Source of the DNA: Pseudomonas hormoni
Lineage (GTDB): Bacteria > Pseudomonadota > Gammaproteobacteria > Pseudomonadales > Pseudomonadaceae
Assembly (NCBI RefSeq): GCF_018502625.1
Contig: NZ_CP075566.1
Span: 1,121,001 to 1,185,000 of the forward strand
Reading direction: 5' to 3'
DNA: 64,000 bases
Part shown: positions 1 through 7,936 of the stretch, piece after piece
Position numbering within the stretch: the first letter of the stretch is position 1
Layout of the letters: every line of letters begins with the position of its first letter
The notes under the pieces: model-generated
Database searches by the model: none
What the model was told of the DNA's origin: nothing
The model's input: only the letters and a program-made list of their open reading frames with translations
Position numbers and translations under genes: made by a program

Positions 1-2
1 AA

Positions 3-827
3 GCCGCCTGCGAATACTACGGTGCCGCGCAGGTGCTGCCGGTGGCCGGTTCGCAAATGGCGATCCAGTTGCTGCCGCGTTTGCGCCGGGTCGGCAAGGT
101 CGGCGTGCTGTCGCCCTGTTACGCCGAGCACGCCGAAGCCTGGCGCCGCAGCGGCTACATCGTGCGCGAAGTGCTGGAGCAGGAAGTCGACTTCTTCCTC
201 GACAGCCTCGACGTGCTGGTGGTGGTCAACCCGAACAATCCCACTGGCCTGAGCCTGACCCCGAGCCGTCTGCTCGACTGGCATTCCAGACTGGCCCAGC
301 GCGGTGGCTGGCTGGTAGTGGACGAAGCGTTCATGGACAACACACCCCAGCTGAGCCTGGCACCGTGTGCCCATCAGGTCGGCTTGATCGTGTTGCGTTC
401 TTTCGGCAAGTTTTTTGGTCTGGCCGGTGTGCGGTTGGGGTTCGTGCTGGCGGAGCGCAAGCTGCTCAAATTGCTCGCCGAACAAGTCGGGCCCTGGGCC
501 GTCAGCGGACCGACTCGCGTGTTGGGCCAAGCCTGTCTGCAGGATACCGAAGGCCACGCCAGACAGCGGGTGCGTACCGAAGCGGCCAGCGAGCGTTTGG
601 CTGCGCTGCTGGAAAAACACGGTTTCAAGCCTCAGGGCGGTTGTGCCCTGTTTCAGTGGCTGACCACCGAACGCGCCGAAGCACTGCATGAGTTCATGGC
701 CCGGAACGGCATTTTGCTGCGGTTGTTCACCCACAACAGCAGCCTGCGGTTTGGCCTGCCCGGCGAAGAAGCCGACTGGGCCCGACTCGATCAAGCGTTC
801 GACGCCTACGCCAAGGAAACCCGATGA
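3..827 (+). CDS. cobD: Threonine-phosphate decarboxylase, 5' end outside window
   Basis: PLP-dependent enzyme (CobD in Salmonella naming, CobC in older Pseudomonas naming) that decarboxylates L-threonine-O-3-phosphate to aminopropanol phosphate for the nucleotide loop of cobalamin. The visible 274 residues are the C-terminal part of a fold-I aminotransferase-like protein. They include the NPNNPTG motif and [10 protein letters not shown], whose lysine (codon 408-410) should hold PLP. The frame is open to the left edge, so the true start lies upstream. The stop overlaps the cobQ start as ATGA, implying translational coupling in the cob operon. It could be mistaken for a HisC-like aminotransferase, but the neighbours fix the role. 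Confidence 0.93.
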   Translation, partial: AACEYYGAAQVLPVAGSQMAIQLLPRLRRVGKVGVLSPCYAEHAEAWRRSGYIVREVLEQEVDFFLDSLDVLVVVNPNNPTGLSLTPSRLLDWHSRLAQRGGWLVVDEAFMDNTPQLSLAPCAHQVGLIVLRSFGKFFGLAGVRLGFVLAERKLLKLLAEQVGPWAVSGPTRVLGQACLQDTEGHARQRVRTEAASERLAALLEKHGFKPQGGCALFQWLTTERAEALHEFMARNGILLRLFTHNSSLRFGLPGEEADWARLDQAFDAYAKETR

Positions 828-2275
828 CTACGTTGATGGTGCAGGGCACCACCTCCGACGCCGGTAAAAGCACACTGGTGACGGCGCTGTGTCGCTGGGT
901 CACGCGGCAGGGCGTACGCGTCGTGCCGTTCAAGCCGCAGAACATGGCGCTCAACAGTGCCGTGACCGCCGACGGTGGCGAGATCGGTCGTGCGCAAGCG
1001 GTGCAGGCTCAGGCCGCTCATCTCGAACCGCACACCGACATGAACCCGGTGCTGCTCAAACCCAACAGCGACACCGGCGCCCAGGTGATCATTCACGGGC
1101 GCGCCGTCACGACGATGAACGCGGTCGCCTATCACGATTACAAAGCCATCGCCATGCAAGCGGTGCTCGCTTCCCATGAACGGTTGAGTGCGGCGTATCC
1201 GGTGGTGATGGTCGAGGGCGCAGGTTCGCCGGCCGAGATCAATCTGCGTGCCGGCGACATCGCCAACATGGGATTCGCCGAGGCAGTGGATTGCCCGGTG
1301 GTGCTGATCGCCGACATCAATCGCGGCGGGGTCTTCGCGCATCTGGTGGGCACCCTGGAACTGCTGTCGCCGAGCGAGCAGGCACGGGTCAAAGGCTTCA
1401 TCATCAACCGTTTTCGCGGCGACATTGCCTTGCTGCAACCGGGCCTCGACTGGCTGGAAGAGCGCACCGGCAAACCGGTGATCGGCGTGCTGCCCTACGT
1501 GATGGACCTGCACCTGGAGGCCGAAGACGGCATTGATCAGCGCCAGACCGACAAGGCCGATCAAGTGCTCAAAGTGGTGGTGCCGGTGTTGCCGCGCATC
1601 AGTAACCACACCGATTTCGATCCACTGCGCCTGCACCCGCAAGTGGACCTGCAATTCATCGGCCCCGGCCAGGCCATTCCACCCGCTGACCTGATCATTC
1701 TGCCTGGCTCGAAAAGCGTGCGTAGTGATCTCGCGTACTTGCGCGCCAATGGCTGGGACACCGCCATCGCCCGACATTTGCGCTACGGCGGAAAGGTGTT
1801 GGGGATTTGCGGCGGTCTGCAGATGCTCGGCGAGCAGGTGCACGACCCGTTGGGCCTCGAAGGTGTGCCGGGCTCCAGCGCCGGTCTGGGTTTGTTGGCG
1901 TTCGAAACGCAGCTCGAAGAAGAGAAACAACTGCGCAATGTGCGCGGGCGACTGACGCTGGAGAACGCTGAAGTCAGCGGCTATGAAATTCACGCCGGCG
2001 TCACCACCGGGCCGGCGTTGGAAAATGCCGCCGTGCAGCTGGATGATGGTCGTTGCGACGGCGCGCAAAGTGGTGACGGGCAGATTTTCGGCACCTATCT
2101 GCATGGTCTGTTCGAATCGCCGGCGGCGTGCAGCGCGCTGTTGCGCTGGGCGGGTTTGCAGGATGTACAGGAAGTGGATTACCACGGGTTGCGCGAGCGG
2201 GATATCGAGCGGTTGGCGGATTTGGTGGAGAAGCATCTTGATACCCGGCTGTTGCGTGAGCTCTGCGGGATTTGA
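824..2275 (+). CDS. cobQ: Cobyric acid synthase CobQ
   Basis: ATP- and glutamine-dependent amidation of adenosylcobyrinic acid a,c-diamide at four peripheral carboxylates, giving adenosylcobyric acid. At 483 residues it has the usual family length. The N-terminal half is a dethiobiotin-synthase-like ATPase ([10 protein letters not shown]-loop at about residues 6-14, [21 protein letters not shown]). The C-terminal half is a class I glutamine amidotransferase with nucleophile Cys329 in GICGG and a histidine at about 427 in YLHGLFE. The ATG overlaps the stop of the decarboxylase gene. A REP doublet separates it from cobU downstream. Confidence 0.97.
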   Translation: MTTLMVQGTTSDAGKSTLVTALCRWVTRQGVRVVPFKPQNMALNSAVTADGGEIGRAQAVQAQAAHLEPHTDMNPVLLKPNSDTGAQVIIHGRAVTTMNAVAYHDYKAIAMQAVLASHERLSAAYPVVMVEGAGSPAEINLRAGDIANMGFAEAVDCPVVLIADINRGGVFAHLVGTLELLSPSEQARVKGFIINRFRGDIALLQPGLDWLEERTGKPVIGVLPYVMDLHLEAEDGIDQRQTDKADQVLKVVVPVLPRISNHTDFDPLRLHPQVDLQFIGPGQAIPPADLIILPGSKSVRSDLAYLRANGWDTAIARHLRYGGKVLGICGGLQMLGEQVHDPLGLEGVPGSSAGLGLLAFETQLEEEKQLRNVRGRLTLENAEVSGYEIHAGVTTGPALENAAVQLDDGRCDGAQSGDGQIFGTYLHGLFESPAACSALLRWAGLQDVQEVDYHGLRERDIERLADLVEKHLDTRLLRELCGI

Positions 2276-2292
2276 GGCGGTTGTTCCGGCCC

Positions 2293-2365
2293 CTTCGCGG
2301 GCAAGCCTCGCTCCTACAGGATCGAAAGCAGCGCAAACCCGTAGGAGCGAGGCTTGCCCGCGAAG
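2293..2365. repeat. REP doublet (REPIN-like), cobQ-cobU gap
   Basis: Perfect 25-base inverted repeat: arms 2293-2317 and 2341-2365 (right arm begins GTAGGAGCGAGGCTTGCCCG) with a 23-base spacer. It has the typical form of a Pseudomonas REP doublet, a non-autonomous element spread by RAYT transposases. It lies inside the cob operon and could act as an mRNA hairpin. Confidence 0.9.
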
Positions 2366-2403
2366 AGGCCCGCCGCCACACCGCACATTTTAAGGAATGA
2401 ACC

Positions 2404-2925
2404 ATGCTGCAACTGATCCTCGGCGGCGCCCGCTCCGGCAAAAGTCGCCTGGCCGAAAAACTGGCAGCAGACAGCCGGCTCCCGGTGACCTACATCGCTA
2501 CCAGCCAACCCCTGGACGGTGAAATGAACGAACGGGTCGTCCATCATCGCGCTCGTCGTCCGGCCGAATGGGCGTTGATCGAAGAGCCTGTGGAACTCGC
2601 CCGTGTCCTGCGTGAAACCGCCCGCGCCGATCGTTGCCTGCTGGTGGATTGCCTGACCCTGTGGATGACCAATCTGCTGATGCTCGACGACAGCGAGCGC
2701 CTGACCGCGGAGCGCGAAGCCTTGCTGGACTGCCTGGCTGAATTGCCGGGTGAAATCATTTTTGTCAGCAACGAGACCGGAATGGGTGTCGTGCCGCTGG
2801 GCGAATTGACTCGCCGCTATGTCGATGAAGCCGGTTGGCTGCATCAAGCCTTGGCCGAGCGCTGTCAGCGAGTCGTCCTGACCGTCGCCGGCCTGCCCCT
2901 TACTTTGAAAGGAACTGCGTTATGA
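2404..2925 (+). CDS. cobU: Bifunctional adenosylcobinamide kinase / adenosylcobinamide-phosphate guanylyltransferase
   Basis: Phosphorylates adenosylcobinamide and then transfers GMP to give adenosylcobinamide-GDP, the substrate of CobS (called CobP in older Pseudomonas naming). The 173-residue length is typical. The P-loop GGARSGKS is at residues 7-14. [10 protein letters not shown] carries the histidine region expected to form the guanylyl intermediate, and [14 protein letters not shown] is a Walker B-like segment. An AAGGAA ribosome site precedes the ATG. The stop overlaps the cobT start (ATGA at 2922), so the two are probably coupled. Confidence 0.96.
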   Translation: MLQLILGGARSGKSRLAEKLAADSRLPVTYIATSQPLDGEMNERVVHHRARRPAEWALIEEPVELARVLRETARADRCLLVDCLTLWMTNLLMLDDSERLTAEREALLDCLAELPGEIIFVSNETGMGVVPLGELTRRYVDEAGWLHQALAERCQRVVLTVAGLPLTLKGTAL

Positions 2926-3977
2926 CTCAATCCTGGTGGCTGAACCCGTGCAAGCCGGTTGACGCTCAAGCCGTCGAACAGGCTCAAGCACGGCAACAGC
3001 AGCTGACCAAGCCCGCCGGTTCCCTCGGGCGGCTCGAGTCGGTGGCGGTGCAATTGGCCGGGTTGCAGGGGCAGGTGAAGCCGAACCTGGATCAGCTGTG
3101 GATCGCGATTTTTGCCGGTGACCATGGCGTCGTCGCCGAAGGCGTGTCAGCGTTTCCACAGGAAGTCACCGGGCAGATGCTGCACAACTTCGTCAGCGGT
3201 GGCGCAGCGATCAGTGTGCTGGCGCGCCAACTCGGCGCGTCCCTCGAAGTGGTCGACCTCGGCACGGTGACCCCATCATTGAATCTGCCAGGCGTGCGGC
3301 ACTTGAACATCGGCGCGGGCACCGCGAATTTTGTTGAAGGCGCGGCCATGACTCAAGCGCAGGGCGAACTCGCCTTGCAGGCCGGTCGTGACAGCGTGCA
3401 GCGTGCCATCGCTGCCGGTGCGCAGTTGTTCATCGGTGGCGAAATGGGCATCGGCAACACGACGGCCGCCAGTGCGTTGGCCTGTGCGTTGCTGGATTGC
3501 CCGGTGCTGCACTTGACCGGGCCGGGCACTGGCCTGAACGCGGCGGGTGTCAGCCATAAAGCCCAGGTCATCGAACGCGCTTTGGCCTTGCACTGCGCTC
3601 AGCGTGGCGACGCGTTGCAAACCCTGTTCAACCTCGGCGGTTTCGAAATTGCAGCGCTGGTCGGCGCGTATCTGGCGTGTGCCCAGGAAGGCGTCGCGGT
3701 GCTGGTGGACGGGTTCATTTGCAGTGTCGCCGCGCTAGTGGCAGTGCGCTTGAATCCTGACTGTCGGCAGTGGCTGTTGTTCGGTCATCGCGGCGCCGAG
3801 CCGGGTCATCGCCACGTGCTGGAAACCCTGAATGCCGAACCCTTGCTCGACCTCGGTCTGCGTCTGGGCGAAGGCAGCGGCGCCGCGTTGGCCGTGCCGC
3901 TGCTGCGTCTGGCCTGCGACCTTCACGGGCAAATGGCGACGTTCGCCGAAGCGGCCGTGGCGGATCGTCCGGCATGA
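2922..3977 (+). CDS. cobT: Nicotinate-nucleotide--dimethylbenzimidazole phosphoribosyltransferase
   Basis: Transfers phosphoribose from nicotinate mononucleotide to 5,6-dimethylbenzimidazole, giving alpha-ribazole phosphate, the lower ligand of cobalamin. The 351-residue protein has the GDHGVV substrate-binding segment, [10 protein letters not shown] and the catalytic glutamate in LGEGSGAA. From this start that glutamate is residue 317, the same number as in the Salmonella enzyme. An open frame extends upstream into cobU, but the ATG at 2922 follows GAAAGGAAC and overlaps the cobU stop, so I chose it. The stop overlaps the next start. Confidence 0.97.
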   Translation: MTQSWWLNPCKPVDAQAVEQAQARQQQLTKPAGSLGRLESVAVQLAGLQGQVKPNLDQLWIAIFAGDHGVVAEGVSAFPQEVTGQMLHNFVSGGAAISVLARQLGASLEVVDLGTVTPSLNLPGVRHLNIGAGTANFVEGAAMTQAQGELALQAGRDSVQRAIAAGAQLFIGGEMGIGNTTAASALACALLDCPVLHLTGPGTGLNAAGVSHKAQVIERALALHCAQRGDALQTLFNLGGFEIAALVGAYLACAQEGVAVLVDGFICSVAALVAVRLNPDCRQWLLFGHRGAEPGHRHVLETLNAEPLLDLGLRLGEGSGAALAVPLLRLACDLHGQMATFAEAAVADRPA

Positions 3978-4549
3978 CCCTGCGTCTTGACCTGTTGCGC
4001 CACGGCGAAACCGAACTCGGTGGCGGCTTGCGCGGCAGCCTCGACGATGCGTTGACCGACACAGGTTGGGCGCAGATGCGCGCGGCGGTGGTCGAGCAGG
4101 GGCCTTGGGATCGACTGGTCAGTTCGCCGTTGCAACGCTGTGCGCGGTTCGCGGAAGAGCTCGGGGCGCAACTGGGCTTGCCGGTGCAACTGGATAAAGA
4201 TCTGCAGGAACTGCATTTCGGCGCGTGGGAAGGGCAGAGCGCGGCGGCGTTGATGGAAACCGATGCCGAAGCGCTGGGCCTGTTTTGGGCCGACCCTTAT
4301 TCGTTTACGCCACCTCAAGGGGAGCGGGTCGAGGATTTTTCGACGCGGGTATTGGCGGCGGTCGCTCGGTTGCAGGTGGCGTATGCGGGCGAACGTGTGT
4401 TGCTGATCAGCCATGGCGGCGTCATGCGTTTGTTGCTGGCGCAGGCGCGGGGTTTGCCTCGTGAGCAATTGCTCAACGTTGAAGTCGGCCATGGTGCGTT
4501 GTTTTCTCTGAGCGTCGAGACTGGCGTCATTCTCAAGGAAGCGAGCTGA
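3974..4549 (+). CDS. cobC: Alpha-ribazole phosphatase, histidine phosphatase family
   Basis: Predicted to remove the phosphate from alpha-ribazole-5'-phosphate (or adenosylcobalamin phosphate) at the end of nucleotide-loop assembly. The 191-residue protein begins [13 protein letters not shown], with catalytic His10 in RHGE and a second histidine at 147 in ISHGG, as expected for the phosphoglycerate-mutase-like fold. The ATG overlaps the cobT stop. The specific substrate is inferred from position between cobT and cobS, since the fold alone covers many phosphatases. Confidence 0.92.
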   Translation: MTLRLDLLRHGETELGGGLRGSLDDALTDTGWAQMRAAVVEQGPWDRLVSSPLQRCARFAEELGAQLGLPVQLDKDLQELHFGAWEGQSAAALMETDAEALGLFWADPYSFTPPQGERVEDFSTRVLAAVARLQVAYAGERVLLISHGGVMRLLLAQARGLPREQLLNVEVGHGALFSLSVETGVILKEAS

Positions 4550-4551
4550 TC

Positions 4552-5286
4552 ATGTTGCCGTTCTGGATCGCCCTGCAATTTTTGAGCAGTCTGCCGATTC
4601 GTCTGCCAGGCATGCCGGCGCCGCAGGAATTGGGGCGTTCGCTGCTGTTCTATCCACTGGTCGGGCTGCTGTTTGGCGGCATTTTGTGGGTGCTGAATTG
4701 GCTGTTGCTCGGCACACCGTTGTTGCTGCACGCGGTGTTGTTGTTGACGGTTTGGGTGTTGCTCAGTGGAGCGTTGCACCTCGACGGTCTGGCTGATAGC
4801 GCTGACGCCTGGCTCGGTGGATTCGGCGACCGTGAACGCACGCTGACGATCATGAAAGATCCACGCAGCGGTCCAATCGCGGTGGTGACGCTGGTGCTGG
4901 TGTTGCTGCTCAAGTTCGCCGCGATGCTGGCATTGATCGAGCAGCAACACAGCGTTTTCCTGATCATCGTTCCGTTGATTGGCCGTGCCGCGTTGTTGGG
5001 ATTGTTCCTGACCACGCCGTATGTACGGGCCGGTGGTTTGGGGCAGGCGCTGGCGGATCATCTTCCGCGATTGGCGGGCAAGTGGGTGCTGGTGGTCAGT
5101 GCGTTGGGTTGTGTGCTGATTGCAGGCCTTAGCGGTGTTTTGGCGCTGGTGCTCGCTACACTGGTTTTCGTCTGGTTGCGACAGGTGATGCTGCGACGAT
5201 TAGGTGGGACCACGGGCGATACGGCGGGGGCGTTGCTGGAATTGCTGGAGGTTGCGGTGCTGGTGGGTATTGCTTTGTTTTTGTAG
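4552..5286 (+). CDS. cobS: Adenosylcobinamide-GDP ribazoletransferase (cobalamin synthase)
   Basis: Integral membrane enzyme joining adenosylcobinamide-GDP to alpha-ribazole (or its phosphate) to complete cobalamin (CobV in older naming). The 244-residue protein is strongly hydrophobic with several membrane segments and the family motif LHLDGLADSADAWLGG at about residues 77-92, whose acidic residues bind metal. It starts two bases after the phosphatase stop and is the last gene of the cob run. Its TAG stop lies inside the left arm of the following REPIN. Confidence 0.96.
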   Translation: MLPFWIALQFLSSLPIRLPGMPAPQELGRSLLFYPLVGLLFGGILWVLNWLLLGTPLLLHAVLLLTVWVLLSGALHLDGLADSADAWLGGFGDRERTLTIMKDPRSGPIAVVTLVLVLLLKFAAMLALIEQQHSVFLIIVPLIGRAALLGLFLTTPYVRAGGLGQALADHLPRLAGKWVLVVSALGCVLIAGLSGVLALVLATLVFVWLRQVMLRRLGGTTGDTAGALLELLEVAVLVGIALFL

Positions 5287-5401
5287 GAGCAAGCGGTGCG
5301 GCGATCCGACTTGCCCGCGAAGGGCACACCGCAGGCTTGCAGGCAAAACGGGTAATCGTTCTTCGCGGGCAAGTCGGATCGCCGCACCGCTCGCTCCTAC
5401 A
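5282..5401. repeat. Long-armed REP doublet overlapping the cobS stop
   Basis: Two 41-base arms, 5282-5322 and 5361-5401, form an inverted repeat with one mismatch. They contain the GTAGGAGC and CTTGCCCGCGAAG REP cores plus an extra GGTGCGGCGATCCGA insert seen only in this element and, partly, near 62.06-62.10 kb. The left arm includes the cobS stop codon (TAG 5284-5286), so the cobS mRNA would end in a long hairpin. Confidence 0.9.
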
Positions 5402-5436
5402 GGTAACATGTCTTAAACATTTGCTTTCATTTAACC

Positions 5437-5452
5437 GCGGGTATATACACGC
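5437..5452. promoter_or_regulatory. Operator-like palindrome upstream of marR
   Basis: GCGGGTATATACACGC, one base away from the palindrome at 5881-5898, ends three bases before the marR ATG. The TATATA core could itself be the -10 box, with a weak TTGCTT (5421-5426) upstream. A repressor bound here would block the marR promoter, which suggests autoregulation. No ribosome site is visible between it and the ATG. Confidence 0.65.
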
Positions 5453-5455
5453 ACC

Positions 5456-5860
5456 ATGCTCGACTCCCAATGTTTATGCATCAACCTGCGTCGCGCCGCC
5501 CGTGGCGTCAGCAGGCATTACGACGGCGCTCTCGACGGCTTCGGAATCAACGTTGCCCAGTATTCTTTGCTGTGTAATCTGCAGCGTCTGAATGAACCGA
5601 GTATTTCCATCCTGGCGGAAGCCATGGGCCTGGACCGCAGCACCCTCGGTCGCAATCTGCGAGTGCTGGAGGGCGAAGGCCTGGTCAGGCTGGTCGAGGG
5701 CGAAGACATGCGTAATCGCATCGTCAAGCTGACCGAGGCTGGCGCTGAACGCCTGACAGCGGCTTTGCCAGCCTGGGAGGCGGCGCAGCAGCGATTGGTT
5801 GATCGACTGGGTGCCGAAAAGCGCGAAATCTTGCTGAAGTTGCTGGACGAACTGGCCTGA
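5456..5860 (+). CDS. MarR-family transcriptional regulator
   Basis: A 134-residue winged-helix regulator. The recognition segment is PSISILAEAMGLDRSTLGRN (about residues 45-64), followed by a wing with EDMRNRIVKLTEAG. MarR proteins usually repress an adjacent transporter or detoxification gene and release DNA on binding a small ligand. The next gene is an MFS transporter on the same strand, and both genes carry the same palindrome just upstream, so this is probably its local repressor. No Shine-Dalgarno is visible before the ATG, and the TATATA -10-like box sits about 9 bases upstream, so the mRNA may be leaderless. The ligand cannot be told from sequence. Confidence 0.9.
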   Translation: MLDSQCLCINLRRAARGVSRHYDGALDGFGINVAQYSLLCNLQRLNEPSISILAEAMGLDRSTLGRNLRVLEGEGLVRLVEGEDMRNRIVKLTEAGAERLTAALPAWEAAQQRLVDRLGAEKREILLKLLDELA

Positions 5861-5880
5861 CGCCGGTTTTTCCGATCTTA

Positions 5881-5898
5881 AGCGGGTATATACCCGCT
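5881..5898. promoter_or_regulatory. Perfect operator palindrome upstream of MFS gene
   Basis: AGCGGGTATATACCCGCT is a perfect 18-base palindrome directly before the ribosome site (GGAG at 5902-5905) of the MFS gene. It matches the site before marR at 15 of 16 core positions. It is the likely MarR binding site controlling the exporter. Confidence 0.75.
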
Positions 5899-5912
5899 AC
5901 CGGAGAATAAGA

Positions 5913-7121
5913 ATGACATCGATGTGGCGTACTTGCGGTTGGGTGTTGGTGGGGAGTGCGCTGATCCTTGCGTTGTCTCTGGGGGTGCGACATGGCTTCG
6001 GGCTGTTCCTGGCGCCGATGAGTGCCGAATTCGGCTGGGGGCGTGAGACGTTTGCGTTTGCCATCGCCTTGCAGAACCTGATCTGGGGACTGGCGCAGCC
6101 CTTTACCGGCGCACTGGCCGACCGCTTTGGCGCGGCGAAAGTGGTGCTGGTCGGTGGCGTGCTCTACGCATTGGGCCTGGTGTTCATGGGCCTGTCGGAC
6201 TCGGCCGTGACCCTGTCGTTGAGCGCCGGTCTGTTGATCGGTCTCGGTCTGTCGGGCACCTCGTTCTCGGTGATCCTCGGCGTGGTCGGCCGCGCAGTGC
6301 CGCCGGAGAAACGCAGCATGGGCATGGGCATTGCCAGTGCCGCCGGTTCCTTCGGCCAGTTCGCCATGTTGCCCGGTACGCTGGGGTTGATCGGCTGGCT
6401 CGGCTGGTCGGCGGCATTGCTGGTGCTGGGCCTGCTGGTGGCACTGATCGTGCCGCTGGTGAGCATGCTCAAGGACAATCCTCTGCCGGTCCTCGGTCAT
6501 GAGCAAACGTTGACCGAAGCGCTACACGAAGCCTGTTCCCATTCGGGGTTCTGGCTGCTGTCGTTCGGCTTTTTTGTCTGCGGTTTCCAGGTGGTGTTCA
6601 TCGGCGTGCACTTGCCGGCGTATCTGGTGGATCAGCACCTGCCTGCTAGTGTCGGAACCACCGTGCTGGCGCTGATCGGCTTGTTCAACATCCTCGGGAC
6701 TTACACGGCAGGCTGGCTCGGCGGACGGATGTCCAAGCCGCGTTTGCTCACCGGTCTGTATCTGGTGCGGGCCGTGGTGATTGCGCTGTTTCTATGGGCG
6801 CCGGTCACGACAACTACTGCTTACCTGTTTGGCATGACCATGGGCTTCCTGTGGTTGTCGACGGTGCCATTGACCAATGGCACCGTGGCAACCTTGTTTG
6901 GTGTGCGAAATCTGTCCATGCTCGGTGGGATAGTTTTCCTGTTCCACCAGCTCGGATCATTCCTTGGCGGCTGGTTGGGCGGGGTGGTGTATGACCGGAC
7001 CGGGAGCTACGATTTGATCTGGCAGGTAGCGATTCTCTTGAGTCTGTTGGCGGCTGCCCTGAACTGGCCGGTGCGTGAGCAGCCGGTGGAGCGCCTGCAA
7101 ACCCGGATGAGTGCGACATGA
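5913..7121 (+). CDS. MFS transporter, MarR-controlled
   Basis: A 402-residue inner-membrane protein with about 12 hydrophobic segments. The first loop carries the MFS signature-like GALADRFGAAKVV (about residues 70-82). The N-terminal GVRHGFGLFLAPMSAEFGWGR resembles the monocarboxylate-porter-like branch of MFS (uptake or export of small organic acids) more than DHA drug pumps. The substrate is unknown. The ATG follows GGAGAATAAG, and the gene overlaps the next small gene (ATGA at 7118). The adjacent marR and shared palindrome imply inducer-responsive expression. Confidence 0.85.
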   Translation: MTSMWRTCGWVLVGSALILALSLGVRHGFGLFLAPMSAEFGWGRETFAFAIALQNLIWGLAQPFTGALADRFGAAKVVLVGGVLYALGLVFMGLSDSAVTLSLSAGLLIGLGLSGTSFSVILGVVGRAVPPEKRSMGMGIASAAGSFGQFAMLPGTLGLIGWLGWSAALLVLGLLVALIVPLVSMLKDNPLPVLGHEQTLTEALHEACSHSGFWLLSFGFFVCGFQVVFIGVHLPAYLVDQHLPASVGTTVLALIGLFNILGTYTAGWLGGRMSKPRLLTGLYLVRAVVIALFLWAPVTTTTAYLFGMTMGFLWLSTVPLTNGTVATLFGVRNLSMLGGIVFLFHQLGSFLGGWLGGVVYDRTGSYDLIWQVAILLSLLAAALNWPVREQPVERLQTRMSAT

Positions 7122-7240
7122 ACAGCCTTTGGCCACGGATCGCCGTGGCAACGGGCGGCGTGTTGCTGCTGGCCGTGGCGTGGTGGGGCTGGCATCAAGG
7201 CGGGCTGGCGTTGATGCAATTGGGCATGGGCGCTTGCTAG
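7118..7240 (+). CDS. 40-residue membrane microprotein coupled to MFS gene
   Basis: A short gene whose ATG overlaps the MFS stop (ATGA), encoding 40 residues: a basic N-terminus (MNSLWPR), one hydrophobic segment rich in A/V/L/W (about residues 9-25) and a tail ending in GMGAC. The overlap and codon use support real translation. I have no family name. It may be a small partner of the exporter or a stand-alone inner-membrane peptide; this is inference from position only. Confidence 0.6.
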   Translation: MNSLWPRIAVATGGVLLLAVAWWGWHQGGLALMQLGMGAC

Positions 7241-7295
7241 CACGATGTGAGGGCGAGTAAGTTCGATTCAGACGACTTCTCAAGGAGGCATGGAC

Positions 7296-7847
7296 ATGCT
7301 GATGCGCTGGCTTGCCGTTCCCGCGTTACTGGTGGCGTTTACCGGGTTGTCACAAGCCACGGAATGCCCGGAGCTTTTGCAAGGCTCGTTGCCCAAGCTG
7401 CGCGCCAAGGAAACGATCGACCTGTGCCAGCGCTTCGCCGGTAAACCGTTGGTGGTGGTCAATACCGCGAGCTTTTGCGGTTTCGCCCCGCAATTCAAAA
7501 GCCTCGAGGCGCTGAATCAGCGTTACAAGGGGCAGGGTCTGGAGGTGATCGGTGTGCCTTCCAATGACTTCAAGCAGGAATCCAAGGACGGCGAGGAAAC
7601 CGCCAAGGTTTGCTACGTGGATTACGGCGTGACCTTCACCATGACCGAGTCGCAGAAAGTGCGTGGTGATGACGCGACGCACCTGTTCCAGGTCCTCGCC
7701 GCGCAGAGCGATGAGCCTAAGTGGAACTTCTACAAATACGTGGTCGATCGCAAGGGCAAGGTGATCGCCAATTTTTCCAGCCTGACCACGCCTGATGACC
7801 CCGAGTTTATCGAGGCGGTGGAAAAAGCACTGGCCTCGCAACCCTGA
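7296..7847 (+). CDS. Exported glutathione-peroxidase-like protein
   Basis: Thiol peroxidase of the GPx fold, predicted periplasmic: the first about 23 residues (ending GLSQA) look like a signal peptide. [12 protein letters not shown] carries the peroxidatic Cys61 (a plain TGC codon, not selenocysteine), and WNFYKYV carries Trp143 and Asn144. The usual catalytic Gln of the PCNQF motif is replaced: here PSNDF has Asp91. Length is 183 residues. I chose the ATG at 7296 because AAGGAGG (7282-7288) is 7 bases upstream; the ATG at 7290 would have only one base of spacing. A bidirectional terminator follows. Confidence 0.87.
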   Translation: MLMRWLAVPALLVAFTGLSQATECPELLQGSLPKLRAKETIDLCQRFAGKPLVVVNTASFCGFAPQFKSLEALNQRYKGQGLEVIGVPSNDFKQESKDGEETAKVCYVDYGVTFTMTESQKVRGDDATHLFQVLAAQSDEPKWNFYKYVVDRKGKVIANFSSLTTPDDPEFIEAVEKALASQP

Positions 7848-7862
7848 TCGACACCCACTAAA

Positions 7863-7898
7863 AAGCCCCGCCTCTGTACAAGAGAGCGGGGCTTTTTT
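7863..7898. terminator. Bidirectional intrinsic terminator
   Basis: Stem AAGCCCCGC (7863-7871) / GCGGGGCTT (7886-7894) followed by TTTT on the plus strand and preceded by AAAA, which is a T run on the minus strand. It lies between the converging peroxidase and FadL-type genes and can serve both. Confidence 0.9.
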
Positions 7899-7936
7899 GA
7901 TTCAGGCGGCGAGTGGTTCAGGTTCGCCGGGAATAA

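Noticed and set aside
1..800. Cobalamin riboswitch
   Set aside because: The start of the cob operon is outside the window, so any riboswitch cannot be seen.
2293..2365. CRISPR-like repeats at many intergenic spots
   Set aside because: The repeats are paired palindromes scattered singly with no regular spacers, so REP doublets, not CRISPR.
806..2386. Long minus-strand open frame across cobQ (526 codons)
   Set aside because: Antisense frame of a high-GC gene; composition rich in H/Q/R and no motif, while cobQ on the plus strand is clear.
7476..7478. Selenocysteine in the GPx homologue
   Set aside because: The codon is TGC (Cys), not TGA.
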